A stretch of 64,000 bases of DNA from Ferrovibrio sp. Lineage in GTDB: Bacteria > Pseudomonadota > Alphaproteobacteria > Ferrovibrionales > Ferrovibrionaceae. The position numbers and the translations under genes are program-made. Positions 54,496 to 63,373 of this stretch are shown here, piece after piece. The first letter of the stretch is position 1, and each line of letters opens with the position of its first letter. The notes under the pieces are model-generated. The model did not search any database, was not told the origin of the DNA, and was given only the letters and a program-made list of their open reading frames with translations. The stretch is taken from positions 1 through 64,000 of the forward strand of contig NZ_JAGOLP010000016.1 of assembly GCF_017994015.1 (NCBI RefSeq). The letters are read 5' to 3'.

Positions 54496-54944
54496 CCTTC
54501 TGCGGCCTTGACCCAGCCGTTTTCGTTCTGCTGCCAGTAGGTCAGCTTGTGGCCGGCCGTTTTGGCGGCCTTCCAGCGCTGGCGGGCGGCCTGCACGGCT
54601 TCCGGATCGTTGCCGTCAAACAGATCGCAAACGCGGATGAAATCCGCGTGGATTGCCGTGTCGGCGCCATCGACCAGAAACAGCACTTCGGCCTGGTTGG
54701 GGCGCTCGTCCTGAGCGGTGAGCCAGATCGGCTGGCGTTCAGCATGGCCATCCAGCTTGCTGCCATGCGGCAGGAAGGCCGCCTTGTCATAGGTCCAGAG
54801 CTCATCGCAGAGCGGCTCAACCCGCTCGGCATTGCCGCATTTCACCACGGCCCGCCAGCCGCGCTGCAACGAGCGGCCGAGCAGGTCCGGCAACACGTCC
54901 TGCAGCCGCCGGCGGGTCAGGTGGTAAAACAGCATTTCGGTCAC
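54492..54944 (-). CDS. holC: DNA polymerase III chi subunit
   Basis: 150 residues from a GTG. Clamp-loader accessory subunit that contacts SSB. Seen: TEMLFYHLTRRRLQDVLPDL, RGWRAVVKCGNAERVEPLCD, LWTYDKAAFLPHGS and VLFLVDGAD. I choose GTG at 54944 because GGAGGAG sits 9 nt upstream and the family starts at this point (M-T-E-x-x-F-Y-H-L); the in-frame ATGs at 54962/54968 would use up that ribosome site and run into a palindrome. Confidence 0.88.
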   Translation of the reverse strand: MTEMLFYHLTRRRLQDVLPDLLGRSLQRGWRAVVKCGNAERVEPLCDELWTYDKAAFLPHGSKLDGHAERQPIWLTAQDERPNQAEVLFLVDGADTAIHADFIRVCDLFDGNDPEAVQAARQRWKAAKTAGHKLTYWQQNENGWVKAAEG

Positions 54945-54966
54945 GAACGCCAGCTCCTCCATCGTC

Positions 54967-54989
54967 ATTCGCGGGCTCGACCCGCGAAT
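54967..54989. repeat. REP-like palindrome A
   Basis: ATTCGCGGG, loop CTCGA, CCCGCGAAT: perfect 9-bp arms, flanked outside by CGTC. First of a pair 26 nt apart between holC and pepA. Confidence 0.65.
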
Positions 54990-55015
54990 CTCGCCTCACA
55001 GCCCAGGATCAAGGG

Positions 55016-55038
55016 ACCCTCGGGTCAAGCCCGAGGGT
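55016..55038. repeat. REP-like palindrome B
   Basis: ACCCTCGGG, loop TCAAG, CCCGAGGGT: perfect 9-bp arms, flanked by GACG, the complement of the CGTC outside palindrome A, so the pair is arranged head to head like a BIME. Ends 13 nt after the pepA stop on the minus strand and may serve as its 3' hairpin. Confidence 0.65.
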
Positions 55039-55051
55039 GACGAATGGGCTG

Positions 55052-56548
55052 TCAGCCCTCGTAATTATCCTGTACCAGACGATTGAGCAGGCGCACGCCG
55101 AAAGCCGTGGCGCCCTTCGGCACGGTCGGCTTGTCGGCCTTGCTCCAGGCGGTGCCGGCGATATCCAGATGCGCCCAGGGTGTCTTGTTGACAAAGCGTT
55201 GCAGGAATTGCGCGGCAGTGATCGAGCCAGCGCCCGCGCCCGGCCCGGCGATATTCTGCATGTCGGCGATGGGGGAATTGATCGCCTTGTCGTAATTGTC
55301 GCTCAGCGGCAGGCGCCAGAGCGGTTCGCCCTCGGCCTTGCCGGCCTTGGTCAACTGCTCCGACAACTTGTCGTCATTGGCGAACAGGCCGGCATGCTCA
55401 TGGCCCAGGGCGATGATGATGGCGCCGGTCAGCGTGGCCAGATCGACCATGAATTGCGGCTTGAAACGCTGCTGGCAATACCACAGCGCATCGCACAGGA
55501 TCAGGCGGCCTTCCGCATCGGTGTTCAGCACTTCGATGGTCTGTCCCGACATCGAGGTGACGATGTCGCCCGGGCGCTGTGCATTGCCATCCGGCATATT
55601 CTCCACCAGCGCCACAACGCCAATTACATTGGCCTTGGCCTTGCGCCCAGCCAGCGCCGCCATGGCGCCGATCACCGCGCCGGCGCCGCCCATATCCCAC
55701 TTCATCTCCTCCATGCCGGCCGAGGGCTTGATCGAGATGCCGCCGGTATCAAAGCAGACCCCCTTGCCAACAAAGGCCACCGGCTTGTCGGCCTTCTTGC
55801 CGCCCTGCCACTGCATCACCACCAGCTGCGATTCGCGCACCGAACCCTGGCCGACGCCGAGCAGCGCCCCCATGCCAAGCTTCTGCATCTGCTTTTCGCC
55901 CAGCACTTCCACCTTCACGCCCAGCTTGGCCAGCTTGCGGCATTCGGCGGCCAGGGTTTCCGGGTAGATCACGTTGGCCGGCTCGCTCACCAGGTCGCGG
56001 GTCAGCGTGACACCATCGGCCAGGGCCGCCAGCGGCTGATAGGCCTTCTTGGCCGCAGCCAATGCCTCGCTCAGCACCGTCACCGTCTTCAGAGAGGGCT
56101 TTTCATGCTCCTTGCGGGTGGTGCGGTATTTGTCGAAACGGTAGCCGCCAAGCCGGGCGCCCAAAGCTGCCCGCGCCGCTGCCTCTGCCGCCTCGGCCTT
56201 GGCGCCCGTTGGCAGGTCGGCGGCGATAAACAGCGCGGTTTCGCCGGTTGCCGTGATGCGTTTGACGGCTTCGCCGGCCACGGCTTCCAGCGCCTCGGCC
56301 TTGATGTCGGCTGCTTTGCCAAGGCCGGCAATCAGCACCCGGCTGAAACCACCGCCCGGCCCCACCAGTTCAAGCCATTGCCCCGCACTGCCCTTGAAGC
56401 GCGGCGCACCGGCAAGGGCGCGCGCCAGGGCGCCGCCCAGCGCCTTGTCCAGAGCGGTGCCGAACGGGCTCAGCTTGGCCTCGTCGGCGGCCAGCACAAC
56501 CAGGGCACCCTGCTTCGGGCGGGCAAGAGCGGCAAAGTCGATTTTCAT
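55052..56548 (-). CDS. pepA: Leucyl aminopeptidase (M17)
   Basis: 498 residues. Di-metal cytosolic aminopeptidase. Seen: FVGKGVCFDTGGISIKPSAG (Lys, Asp), WDMGGAGAV (Asp) and the M17 signature NTDAEGRLIL (Asp, Glu, Arg); the N-terminal macro-like domain spans about 1-165. ATG at 56548 with GGGAAA upstream; 38 upstream in-frame codons rejected. Divergent from lptF, and next to holC in the usual proteobacterial order. Confidence 0.95.
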   Translation of the reverse strand: MKIDFAALARPKQGALVVLAADEAKLSPFGTALDKALGGALARALAGAPRFKGSAGQWLELVGPGGGFSRVLIAGLGKAADIKAEALEAVAGEAVKRITATGETALFIAADLPTGAKAEAAEAAARAALGARLGGYRFDKYRTTRKEHEKPSLKTVTVLSEALAAAKKAYQPLAALADGVTLTRDLVSEPANVIYPETLAAECRKLAKLGVKVEVLGEKQMQKLGMGALLGVGQGSVRESQLVVMQWQGGKKADKPVAFVGKGVCFDTGGISIKPSAGMEEMKWDMGGAGAVIGAMAALAGRKAKANVIGVVALVENMPDGNAQRPGDIVTSMSGQTIEVLNTDAEGRLILCDALWYCQQRFKPQFMVDLATLTGAIIIALGHEHAGLFANDDKLSEQLTKAGKAEGEPLWRLPLSDNYDKAINSPIADMQNIAGPGAGAGSITAAQFLQRFVNKTPWAHLDIAGTAWSKADKPTVPKGATAFGVRLLNRLVQDNYEG

Positions 56549-56586
56549 GGATTTTCCCAACAGCGAGTCAGAGGATAACAGCCCGC

Positions 56587-56616
56587 AGTATAGCGGCGGC
56601 GGGGCAGCCGGATCAA
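56587..56616 (-). promoter_or_regulatory. pepA promoter
   Basis: Minus strand: TTGATC (56616-56611), 18-nt spacer, TATACT (56592-56587), giving a leader of about 32 nt. Confidence 0.5.
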
Positions 56617-56672
56617 TCGCGTGCCGGCCCCCTTCCGGGGTCGCGGAAGGTGGCGTAAGCACCGGAAATGGC

Positions 56673-56678
56673 TATACT
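56673..56678 (+). promoter_or_regulatory. Possible -10 of the lpt operon
   Basis: TATACT, 8 nt before the lptF ATG. No recognisable -35 at 16-18 nt. If used, transcription would start at about the ATG, and no Shine-Dalgarno is present, so lptF may be leaderless. Confidence 0.35.
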
Positions 56679-56686
56679 CCCGGGCC

Positions 56687-57814
56687 ATGCGGGGCATCAC
56701 CCAATATATCATGCGCCAGATCGCCTGGCCGCTGCTATTTGCGACGCTCACCCTGGCCGGGGTGATCTGGCTAACGCAGTCTTTGCGCTTCATTGATCGC
56801 ATCGTGAACAACAACCTGTCGATCGGGTCGTTTTTCTATCTCACCATGCTGGTTCTACCCGGCGTTACCGCCATCATCCTGCCCATCGCGGCCTTCTGCG
56901 CCACGCTCTACGCCTATAACCGCATGGCTGGCGATTCCGAACTGATTGTGCTGTCTGGCGCCGGTTTCAGCCGCCTCAGCCTGACCCGGCCGGCCTGGAT
57001 AATCGCCGGCGGCCTGCTGGTGGTGCTTTATGTCATCGGACTGTTTCTGGGGCCGCTCAGCGCCCGCACCCTGCGCACTACGCAATTTGAATTCCGCACG
57101 GCATTGGCCGGCATGGTGATCATGGAAGGCGTGTTCAACACGCTGTCAAACAACCTCACGGTCTATGTGCGCGAACGCAATTCCGTTGGTGAAATGAAGG
57201 GCATCCTGGTGCATGACAGCCGCGACACCGCGCGGCCGGTAACCATGATGGCGGAACAGGCCATGCTGGTGTTGACGCCGCAAGGGCCACGGCTGGTGAT
57301 GGCGAATGGCAATCGCCAGCAGGTGGAGGCCGGCCGGCGCTCGCTTAGCATTCTGTATTTCGATACCTACAGCCTCGACCTCAACGCCTATGCCAAGCAG
57401 GAAACCGAAGGTTGGCGCGAGCCATCAGAGCGGTATTTGCACGAATTATTCTGGCCCAACCTGAACGACCCCGACGATGTGGCCAACCGCAACAAGCTGT
57501 TTTCCGAAGGTCATCGCCGGTTGGTAACCCCGCTATACACACCGGCACTGATGATGATCGCCATTGCCGGCGTGATCGGCGGCCGCTTCAACCGGCGAGG
57601 CCAGGGCCTGCGCCTGCTTGGCGCTGCCGGTGCCGCCATCCTGGTTCAATTAGTCAGTCTGGGCGTGGCACAGGCGGCGGCACGCAGCCCGCTGTTGATC
57701 CCGCTGATGTATCTGGCGCCGCTGCTGTTTCTGGGCTGCGCCCTGTGGCTGCTGCGTGAACCGTTTACGGCTGCATCCAATGCGGAAACGACTGCTGCGG
57801 CAGGTGCTGCCTGA
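56687..57814 (+). CDS. lptF: LPS export permease LptF
   Basis: 375 residues. Inner-membrane half of the LptB2FG extractor that pulls LPS out of the inner membrane. Six TMs: three at the N-terminus (about 12-115), a periplasmic beta-jellyroll (about 120-270), and three at the end (about 290-365). MRGITQYIMRQIAWPLLFAT and VLPGVTAIILPIAAF fit the YjgP/YjgQ family. It overlaps lptG by one base. Confidence 0.93.
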   Translation: MRGITQYIMRQIAWPLLFATLTLAGVIWLTQSLRFIDRIVNNNLSIGSFFYLTMLVLPGVTAIILPIAAFCATLYAYNRMAGDSELIVLSGAGFSRLSLTRPAWIIAGGLLVVLYVIGLFLGPLSARTLRTTQFEFRTALAGMVIMEGVFNTLSNNLTVYVRERNSVGEMKGILVHDSRDTARPVTMMAEQAMLVLTPQGPRLVMANGNRQQVEAGRRSLSILYFDTYSLDLNAYAKQETEGWREPSERYLHELFWPNLNDPDDVANRNKLFSEGHRRLVTPLYTPALMMIAIAGVIGGRFNRRGQGLRLLGAAGAAILVQLVSLGVAQAAARSPLLIPLMYLAPLLFLGCALWLLREPFTAASNAETTAAAGAA

Positions 57815-58908
57815 TGCGGATTTCCTGGACTCTGGCACTTTATCTCGGTCGCCATTACCTCGCGGCCATCGCCGTGGTGTTTGCCGTGCTGGTGGTGCTG
57901 GCCTACAGTTTCGATACGGTGGAATTGCTGCGCCGTTCGGCCAATCGCGCTGAAGCCGGCATAGATACAGTATTCGCCATGTCGTTGCTGCGGCTGCCCA
58001 ACCTGTCGATCAAGCTGATCCCGTTTGCCGCGCTGTTTGGCGGCATGCTGGCGCTTAGCCGGCTGACACGCAGTCAGGAACTGACCGTCACCCGCGCTGC
58101 CGGCGTATCGGTGTGGCAGTTTCTGGCACCGGCATTGGTGCTGGCGATGCTGATCGGCAGCTTTGTCATCACCATCTACAATCCGCTTTCGGCTGCCCTG
58201 CTATCACGCTATGAGGCGATAGAGGCGCGCGTGTTGCGCGGCCGCGCCAGCATGATGGCGGTATCCAATACCGGATTGTGGCTGCGCGAGGCCGATGCCC
58301 AAGGCCAGATTGTGGTACATGCGCTGCGCGTGGCGCAGCAAGGCGTGGAATTACGCGATGTGATCCTGTTCTACTATGAAGGCACGGATCGCTTTGTGAA
58401 GCGGGTTGATGCCAGCGAAGCCTATCTGCGCAATGGCTATTGGGAATTGAAGAACGCCACCACCAGCTATACCGACCGCGCCGGCAGCTTTGATGATATC
58501 CTGCATGTGCCAACCACACTGACCTTCGACCGCATTCAGGACAGCTTCGCCTCGCCCAACACGATCCCGTTCTGGCAATTGCCTGCCTTCATCGCCACGC
58601 TGGAACATGCCGGCTTCTCGGCCCTGCGCCACCGGCTGCATTTCCACACATTGCTGGCAGCACCTTTTCTGCTTTGCGCCATGCTGCTGATTGCCGCCAG
58701 CTTTTCACTACGCCTGACCAGGCGCGGTGGTGTCGGCATGATGCTGGGCCTCGGGGTTGGCGTTGGCTTCCTGCTCTATTTCACCATCGAACTGGTGCAG
58801 CCTTTTGGCCTCAATGGCACGTTACCGGTGCCGCTGGCTGCCTGGGCGCCCACCGGCATCTGCCTGATGCTGGGCCTGTCCATGCTGTTCCATCTGGAAG
58901 ACGGTTGA
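57814..58908 (+). CDS. lptG: LPS export permease LptG
   Basis: 364 residues, same layout as LptF: TMs at about 12-115, periplasmic jellyroll (about 125-265), and TMs at about 275-360. Seen: TLALYLGRHYLAAIAVVFAV, LPNLSIKLIPFAALFGGMLA and LSRLTRSQELTVTRAAGVSV. Its ATG shares the A of the lptF TGA, so the two permease halves are made in step. No lptB or lptAC in the window. Confidence 0.93.
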   Translation: MRISWTLALYLGRHYLAAIAVVFAVLVVLAYSFDTVELLRRSANRAEAGIDTVFAMSLLRLPNLSIKLIPFAALFGGMLALSRLTRSQELTVTRAAGVSVWQFLAPALVLAMLIGSFVITIYNPLSAALLSRYEAIEARVLRGRASMMAVSNTGLWLREADAQGQIVVHALRVAQQGVELRDVILFYYEGTDRFVKRVDASEAYLRNGYWELKNATTSYTDRAGSFDDILHVPTTLTFDRIQDSFASPNTIPFWQLPAFIATLEHAGFSALRHRLHFHTLLAAPFLLCAMLLIAASFSLRLTRRGGVGMMLGLGVGVGFLLYFTIELVQPFGLNGTLPVPLAAWAPTGICLMLGLSMLFHLEDG

Positions 58909-58913
58909 GCCTG

Positions 58914-61088
58914 ATGTCCTTTTGCCGCCCGTTGCTCTTAATTGGACTAGGCCTGACGCTGATGGCCGGCCTTGTCATGCCCGCCATGGCGCAGCAATTG
59001 GCTGTAAACCCCAAAGACCCGGTGCTGCTGACCGCCAATAACCTGCGCTACGATCAGAATCTGGGCATCGTCACCGCCGAGGGCAATGTCGAAATGGCGC
59101 AGGATGGCCGCACATTGCTGGCCAACCTGGTGAGCTATTCCGAACGCGACGGCAAGGTAACGGCCTCGGGCAATGTCAGCATCATGGATGCCGATGGCAC
59201 TGTGCTGTTTGCCGATTACCTGGAACTGACCGACAGCCTGCGCAACGGCTTTATCCGCGATATCAGCCTGCTGCTGAGCGACAATTCGCGCGCTGCCGCC
59301 GCCAGCGCCACCCGTACCGGCGGCAACAAGATTGTGATGAACAAGGCAGTCTACACGTCCTGTTCGCTTTGTGCCGCCGACCCGACCCGGGCGCCACTAT
59401 GGCAGCTCAAAGGTGAGCGGGTGGAGCATGACGAGGCGGCTCAGGAAATCACCTATCGTGACGCTACGCTGGAGCTATTTGGCGTGCCGATCCTGTACAC
59501 GCCATATTTCAGCCATCCTGACCCGACCGTGAGCCGCAAAAGCGGTTTCCTGGCGCCAAGCATCAGCACCAACAATTATTTCGGCGGCCTGCTGCGCACG
59601 CCCTACTATTACGTTATCGACGACAGTGCCGACCTGACCCTGACGCCACAATATTCGCGCAAGGAAGGCCCATTCCTGATGGGCGAATACCGCCAGCGCA
59701 CGGCACGCGGCGAAATGCGCATGGATGCTTCAGTCACCCGCAGCCACGAGCGCGATGCCTTTGGCAATCGCGCCGATGACGAATATTTCCGTGGCCATGT
59801 GCGGGCCGATGCGGCATTCCGCAACGCTGCCGATCTGACCTACGGTTTTAACCTTTTCCGGAGTTCAGATGATACCTATCTGTCGCGCTATCAGATTCCG
59901 GATCGCGGCAACAACACGCTGACCAGCCGATTGTTCGCAGAGAACATCAGCAACCGCAATTTCCTCGCCGCCAATGCCTACAGCTTCCAGGGCCTGCGCT
60001 CCACCGATGTGCCTGGCCTCAGCCCCACTGTGCTGCCGCTGCTGGACTATTCCATGGTCGGCCAGCCTGGTGCCTATGGCGGACGCTGGGCCATGGATGC
60101 CAGCCTGGCAGCCCTTTACCGGCCCGGCGGCACTGACAGCCGGCGCCTGTCCACCACCTTCTCCTGGTCGCAGCCTTATTTCGCCCCGTCAGGCGAGGTC
60201 TATACCGCCACGGCGCAGCTCAAAGCCGATGGCTATTGGCTCAACGAATTGCAGGACCGCCCCTTCCTGCTCACCGGCGAGGAAGATACCCGATTCAGTG
60301 GTCGCGTGATCCCCTTGGTGGCGCTGGATTGGCGCTATCCGCTGGTGCGCGACACCGGTACAATCCGGCAGCTTATTGAACCCATTGTCGGCGTTGTACT
60401 GACGCCCTATGGCGGCAATCCGCGAGCAATCCCGAACGAGGATTCGCTCAGTTTTGAATTCGACGAGACCAACCTGTTCAGCTTCAATCGTTTTCCAGGC
60501 ACTGATCGCGTCGATGGCGGGCCTAAGCTGAATTACGGTTTTCGCACCGCTGTCTATGGCAGCCGCGGCGGTTATTCAGAAGTGCTGATTGGGCAATCAC
60601 TGCGCGCCCGTAGCGACGATACATTCGGCCCCGGCACCGGAGTGAGCGATCAGCTTTCCGATGTAGTCGCCCGCATAACAATATCGCCCAACGAGAATTT
60701 CTCTTTTTCCAATCGTCTGCGCCTGTCTCCCAACAGCAAATCCGACATCCAGCGCCAGGAAATCAGCATGACAGCCGGCCCGCAGGCATTGCGGTTGAGC
60801 CTGACCTATGCGGACTTGGCAAATTCGTCATTCGACAGCGCTTTGGGCGAACGAGAAGCGGTAAGTGCCGTGCTCAAGGCCCAGTTGGGTCAATACTGGA
60901 GCGTGGAGGGCCGGCATATCCGCGACCTGGGCGAGCGCGGCGGCTCACTACTGAACTTCCTCGGATTGCGCTATACTGACGAATGCTTTGATATCATGCT
61001 GTTCGCCGAACGCACCTTCACGGTGAACCGCGACATTCAGCCCGCCACCACGGTGGGCATGCGCTTCACCCTCGCAAACTTCAATTGA
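58914..61088 (+). CDS. lptD: LPS-assembly protein LptD
   Basis: 724 residues. Outer-membrane translocon inserting LPS, with LptE as plug. Signal peptide LLLIGLGLTLMAGLVMPAMA; an OstA/LptA-like jellyroll (about 35-190); then a beta-barrel. A CxxC (YTSCSLCAAD) near residue 150 and a lone Cys near the C-terminus (YTDECFDIM) suggest a disulfide between domains. AVNPKDPVLLTANNLRYDQN opens the mature part. It follows lptG by 5 nt and precedes its chaperone surA. Confidence 0.94.
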   Translation: MSFCRPLLLIGLGLTLMAGLVMPAMAQQLAVNPKDPVLLTANNLRYDQNLGIVTAEGNVEMAQDGRTLLANLVSYSERDGKVTASGNVSIMDADGTVLFADYLELTDSLRNGFIRDISLLLSDNSRAAAASATRTGGNKIVMNKAVYTSCSLCAADPTRAPLWQLKGERVEHDEAAQEITYRDATLELFGVPILYTPYFSHPDPTVSRKSGFLAPSISTNNYFGGLLRTPYYYVIDDSADLTLTPQYSRKEGPFLMGEYRQRTARGEMRMDASVTRSHERDAFGNRADDEYFRGHVRADAAFRNAADLTYGFNLFRSSDDTYLSRYQIPDRGNNTLTSRLFAENISNRNFLAANAYSFQGLRSTDVPGLSPTVLPLLDYSMVGQPGAYGGRWAMDASLAALYRPGGTDSRRLSTTFSWSQPYFAPSGEVYTATAQLKADGYWLNELQDRPFLLTGEEDTRFSGRVIPLVALDWRYPLVRDTGTIRQLIEPIVGVVLTPYGGNPRAIPNEDSLSFEFDETNLFSFNRFPGTDRVDGGPKLNYGFRTAVYGSRGGYSEVLIGQSLRARSDDTFGPGTGVSDQLSDVVARITISPNENFSFSNRLRLSPNSKSDIQRQEISMTAGPQALRLSLTYADLANSSFDSALGEREAVSAVLKAQLGQYWSVEGRHIRDLGERGGSLLNFLGLRYTDECFDIMLFAERTFTVNRDIQPATTVGMRFTLANFN

Positions 61089-61101
61089 GCCGGAAGCAAA
61101 G

Positions 61102-62373
61102 ATGTGCCGATTAATCGCCATACTCCTTCTCGCCATTGCCCAGCTAGGCCTTGCCCAAACATTGCAGCCGGCCCGGGCACAAGATGGCAGCTTGCGCATT
61201 GTCGCCATTGTAAATGACGAGGTGGTTTCGGTGCGCGATGTGGTGGAGCGCATGCGCATGACGCTGCTCACCACCGGCATTCCGAATACACCGGAAATCC
61301 AACGTCAATTGCGCGAACAGGCACTACGCGTGTTGGTTGATGAACGGCTTTACATGCAGGAAGCCAAAAGGCGCAACTTTACTTTGCCGCAGGAAGAGAT
61401 CGACCGCGCCGTGGAGAATATCGAGCGGCAGATGAACATTCCAGCGGGTCGCTTTGAGCAGGCGGCAGTACAGATGGGCCTGGATCCGAAAGCCTTCATC
61501 GAGAATATCCGGGCCAATCTGACCTGGGGACGTTTGGTGCGCGCCCGCTTCTTTTCGACGAATACGATTACCGAGCAGGAAGTGGATGAAGCTGTGGAAC
61601 GGCTGCGCGCCCGTGCCGGCCAGACTGAGGATCTTGTGTCTGAAATTCTTATCCCGGTCGATGGCCCGGACCAGGAAGACAGCGCCAAGCAGACAGCGCT
61701 CCAGGTAGTGGAGCAATTGCGCGGGCGCGGCAGCAATTTCGCGGCCCTGGCACGACAGTTCAGCCGTGGTCCGACGGCTGCCAATGGCGGTGATATCGGC
61801 TGGGTGGCACGCGGCACACTGCCGGACGAGCAGGAGGAGGCTTTGGCCAAGCTGGAACGCAACACCTTCACCGACCCCGTGCGTTCCACCGGCGGCTATT
61901 ATATCTTCGGCCTGCGCGACCGCCGCCGCGTGGCGGAAGCTGCGGCGCAGGATATCAAACTTACCTTGAGCCAGATCATGATCGGCCTGGCGCCCAATGC
62001 GCAGGCGGCAGAAGTGGAAACCGCGATGGCGCTGGCCCGCACGGTGCGTGAAAGCATTAGCAAATGCGAAGATGTGGAACCGCTGGCAAAGGAATTAAAA
62101 GCCCAGGGTTCGGGCAGCCTCGGCACCGTGCGGCTGGCAGATCTGCCGGAGAATTTTCGCAATGCAGTGAAGGATGTGCAGCCGAACCAGACCTCGCAGC
62201 CGGTGGCAACGCCACGCGCCGTGCATATCTTCACCGTTTGTGAGCGCGATGAGCCGAAAAGCGGCATCGATCGCACCCAGGTGCGCAACAGCATCGCGCA
62301 GCAGCGCATTGCGCTGATGAGCCAGCGCTATTTGCAGGATTTGCGCCGTGACGCCACAATCGAGTTCCGCTGA
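61102..62373 (+). CDS. surA: Periplasmic chaperone / peptidyl-prolyl isomerase SurA
   Basis: 423 residues. Signal peptide about 1-26 ([15 protein letters not shown]). N-terminal chaperone domain from [20 protein letters not shown] to about 165; parvulin domain 1 (about 170-275) with [20 protein letters not shown]; a second, reduced parvulin-like segment (about 285-380). SurA escorts outer-membrane proteins, including LptD encoded 13 nt upstream. Confidence 0.93.
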   Translation: MCRLIAILLLAIAQLGLAQTLQPARAQDGSLRIVAIVNDEVVSVRDVVERMRMTLLTTGIPNTPEIQRQLREQALRVLVDERLYMQEAKRRNFTLPQEEIDRAVENIERQMNIPAGRFEQAAVQMGLDPKAFIENIRANLTWGRLVRARFFSTNTITEQEVDEAVERLRARAGQTEDLVSEILIPVDGPDQEDSAKQTALQVVEQLRGRGSNFAALARQFSRGPTAANGGDIGWVARGTLPDEQEEALAKLERNTFTDPVRSTGGYYIFGLRDRRRVAEAAAQDIKLTLSQIMIGLAPNAQAAEVETAMALARTVRESISKCEDVEPLAKELKAQGSGSLGTVRLADLPENFRNAVKDVQPNQTSQPVATPRAVHIFTVCERDEPKSGIDRTQVRNSIAQQRIALMSQRYLQDLRRDATIEFR

Positions 62374-63373
62374 CCCGGCAGCGCCGCTCGCCCTTACCAT
62401 GGGCGAGCCGGCCGGCATCGGCGGCGAAATTACGCTGAAGGCTTGGCAGCAACGCCACCATGCCAGGCTTTCGCCCTTTTTTGTGCTCGACGATCCGACG
62501 CGGCTAAAAGCACTGGCGACGCAGCTTGGCTGGAATGTGCCGCTGGTGGTAATCGACACACCGGATCAGGCCAGCATCTTGTTTGACCAGGCCCTGCCGG
62601 TATTGCCGCTGGCTTTGGCCGCGCCAGTGCACGCCGGCCGCCCGGATGACGCCAATGCGCCAATGGTGATCGCCGCCATCGAACAGGCCGTGGCGCTGGC
62701 ACAATCCGGCGCTGCCGGCGCCGTGGTGACCAATCCGATCCACAAAGCCGCGTTATATGGCGCCGGCTTCAAATATCCCGGCCATACCGAATTTGTTGCC
62801 GCGCTTTGTGGCAATGCCGAAGTGGCGATGATGCTGGCGTCGCCGCAATTGCGCGTGGTGCTGGTTTCGATCCATGTTTCGCTGCGCCAGGCCATCGAAA
62901 CGCTGACCAGCGATGGCATTCTGCATATTGCCCGCATCGCGGCCAGGGCATTGCAGCGTGACTTCGGCATAGCCAGGCCGCGCCTCGGCATTGCCGGCCT
63001 CAATCCGCATGCCGGCGAGGCCGGCAGCATGGGGCATGAGGATGCCGCCATCGTGGCGCCAGCCGTGGCGCAACTGCGCGCCGAAGGCATCGATGCCTTT
63101 GGCCCGTTGCCACCAGACACCATGTTTCATGCCGAAGCCCGCGCCGGCTATGATGCCGCCATCTGCATGTATCACGACCAGGGCCTGATCCCGCTCAAGA
63201 CGCTGGATTTTGACCGGGGCGTCAACATCACGCTCGGCCTGCCGATCATCCGCACCTCGCCCGACCACGGCACCGCCTTTGACATCGCCGGCAGCGGCCA
63301 GGCCAAGCCGGACAGCCTGATTGCCGCGTTGCAGATGGCCGGCGACATGGCCCGGCAGCGCCGCAATGGATAA
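62348..63373 (+). CDS. pdxA: 4-Hydroxythreonine-4-phosphate dehydrogenase
   Basis: 341 residues. Oxidises 4-phosphohydroxy-L-threonine in pyridoxal phosphate synthesis. Seen: [53 protein letters not shown] and [20 protein letters not shown], whose His residues bind the metal. GTG start with AGGA 8 nt upstream, overlapping surA by 26 nt. Followed by rsmA with an 8-nt overlap. Confidence 0.94.
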   Translation: MTPQSSSADPAAPLALTMGEPAGIGGEITLKAWQQRHHARLSPFFVLDDPTRLKALATQLGWNVPLVVIDTPDQASILFDQALPVLPLALAAPVHAGRPDDANAPMVIAAIEQAVALAQSGAAGAVVTNPIHKAALYGAGFKYPGHTEFVAALCGNAEVAMMLASPQLRVVLVSIHVSLRQAIETLTSDGILHIARIAARALQRDFGIARPRLGIAGLNPHAGEAGSMGHEDAAIVAPAVAQLRAEGIDAFGPLPPDTMFHAEARAGYDAAICMYHDQGLIPLKTLDFDRGVNITLGLPIIRTSPDHGTAFDIAGSGQAKPDSLIAALQMAGDMARQRRNG

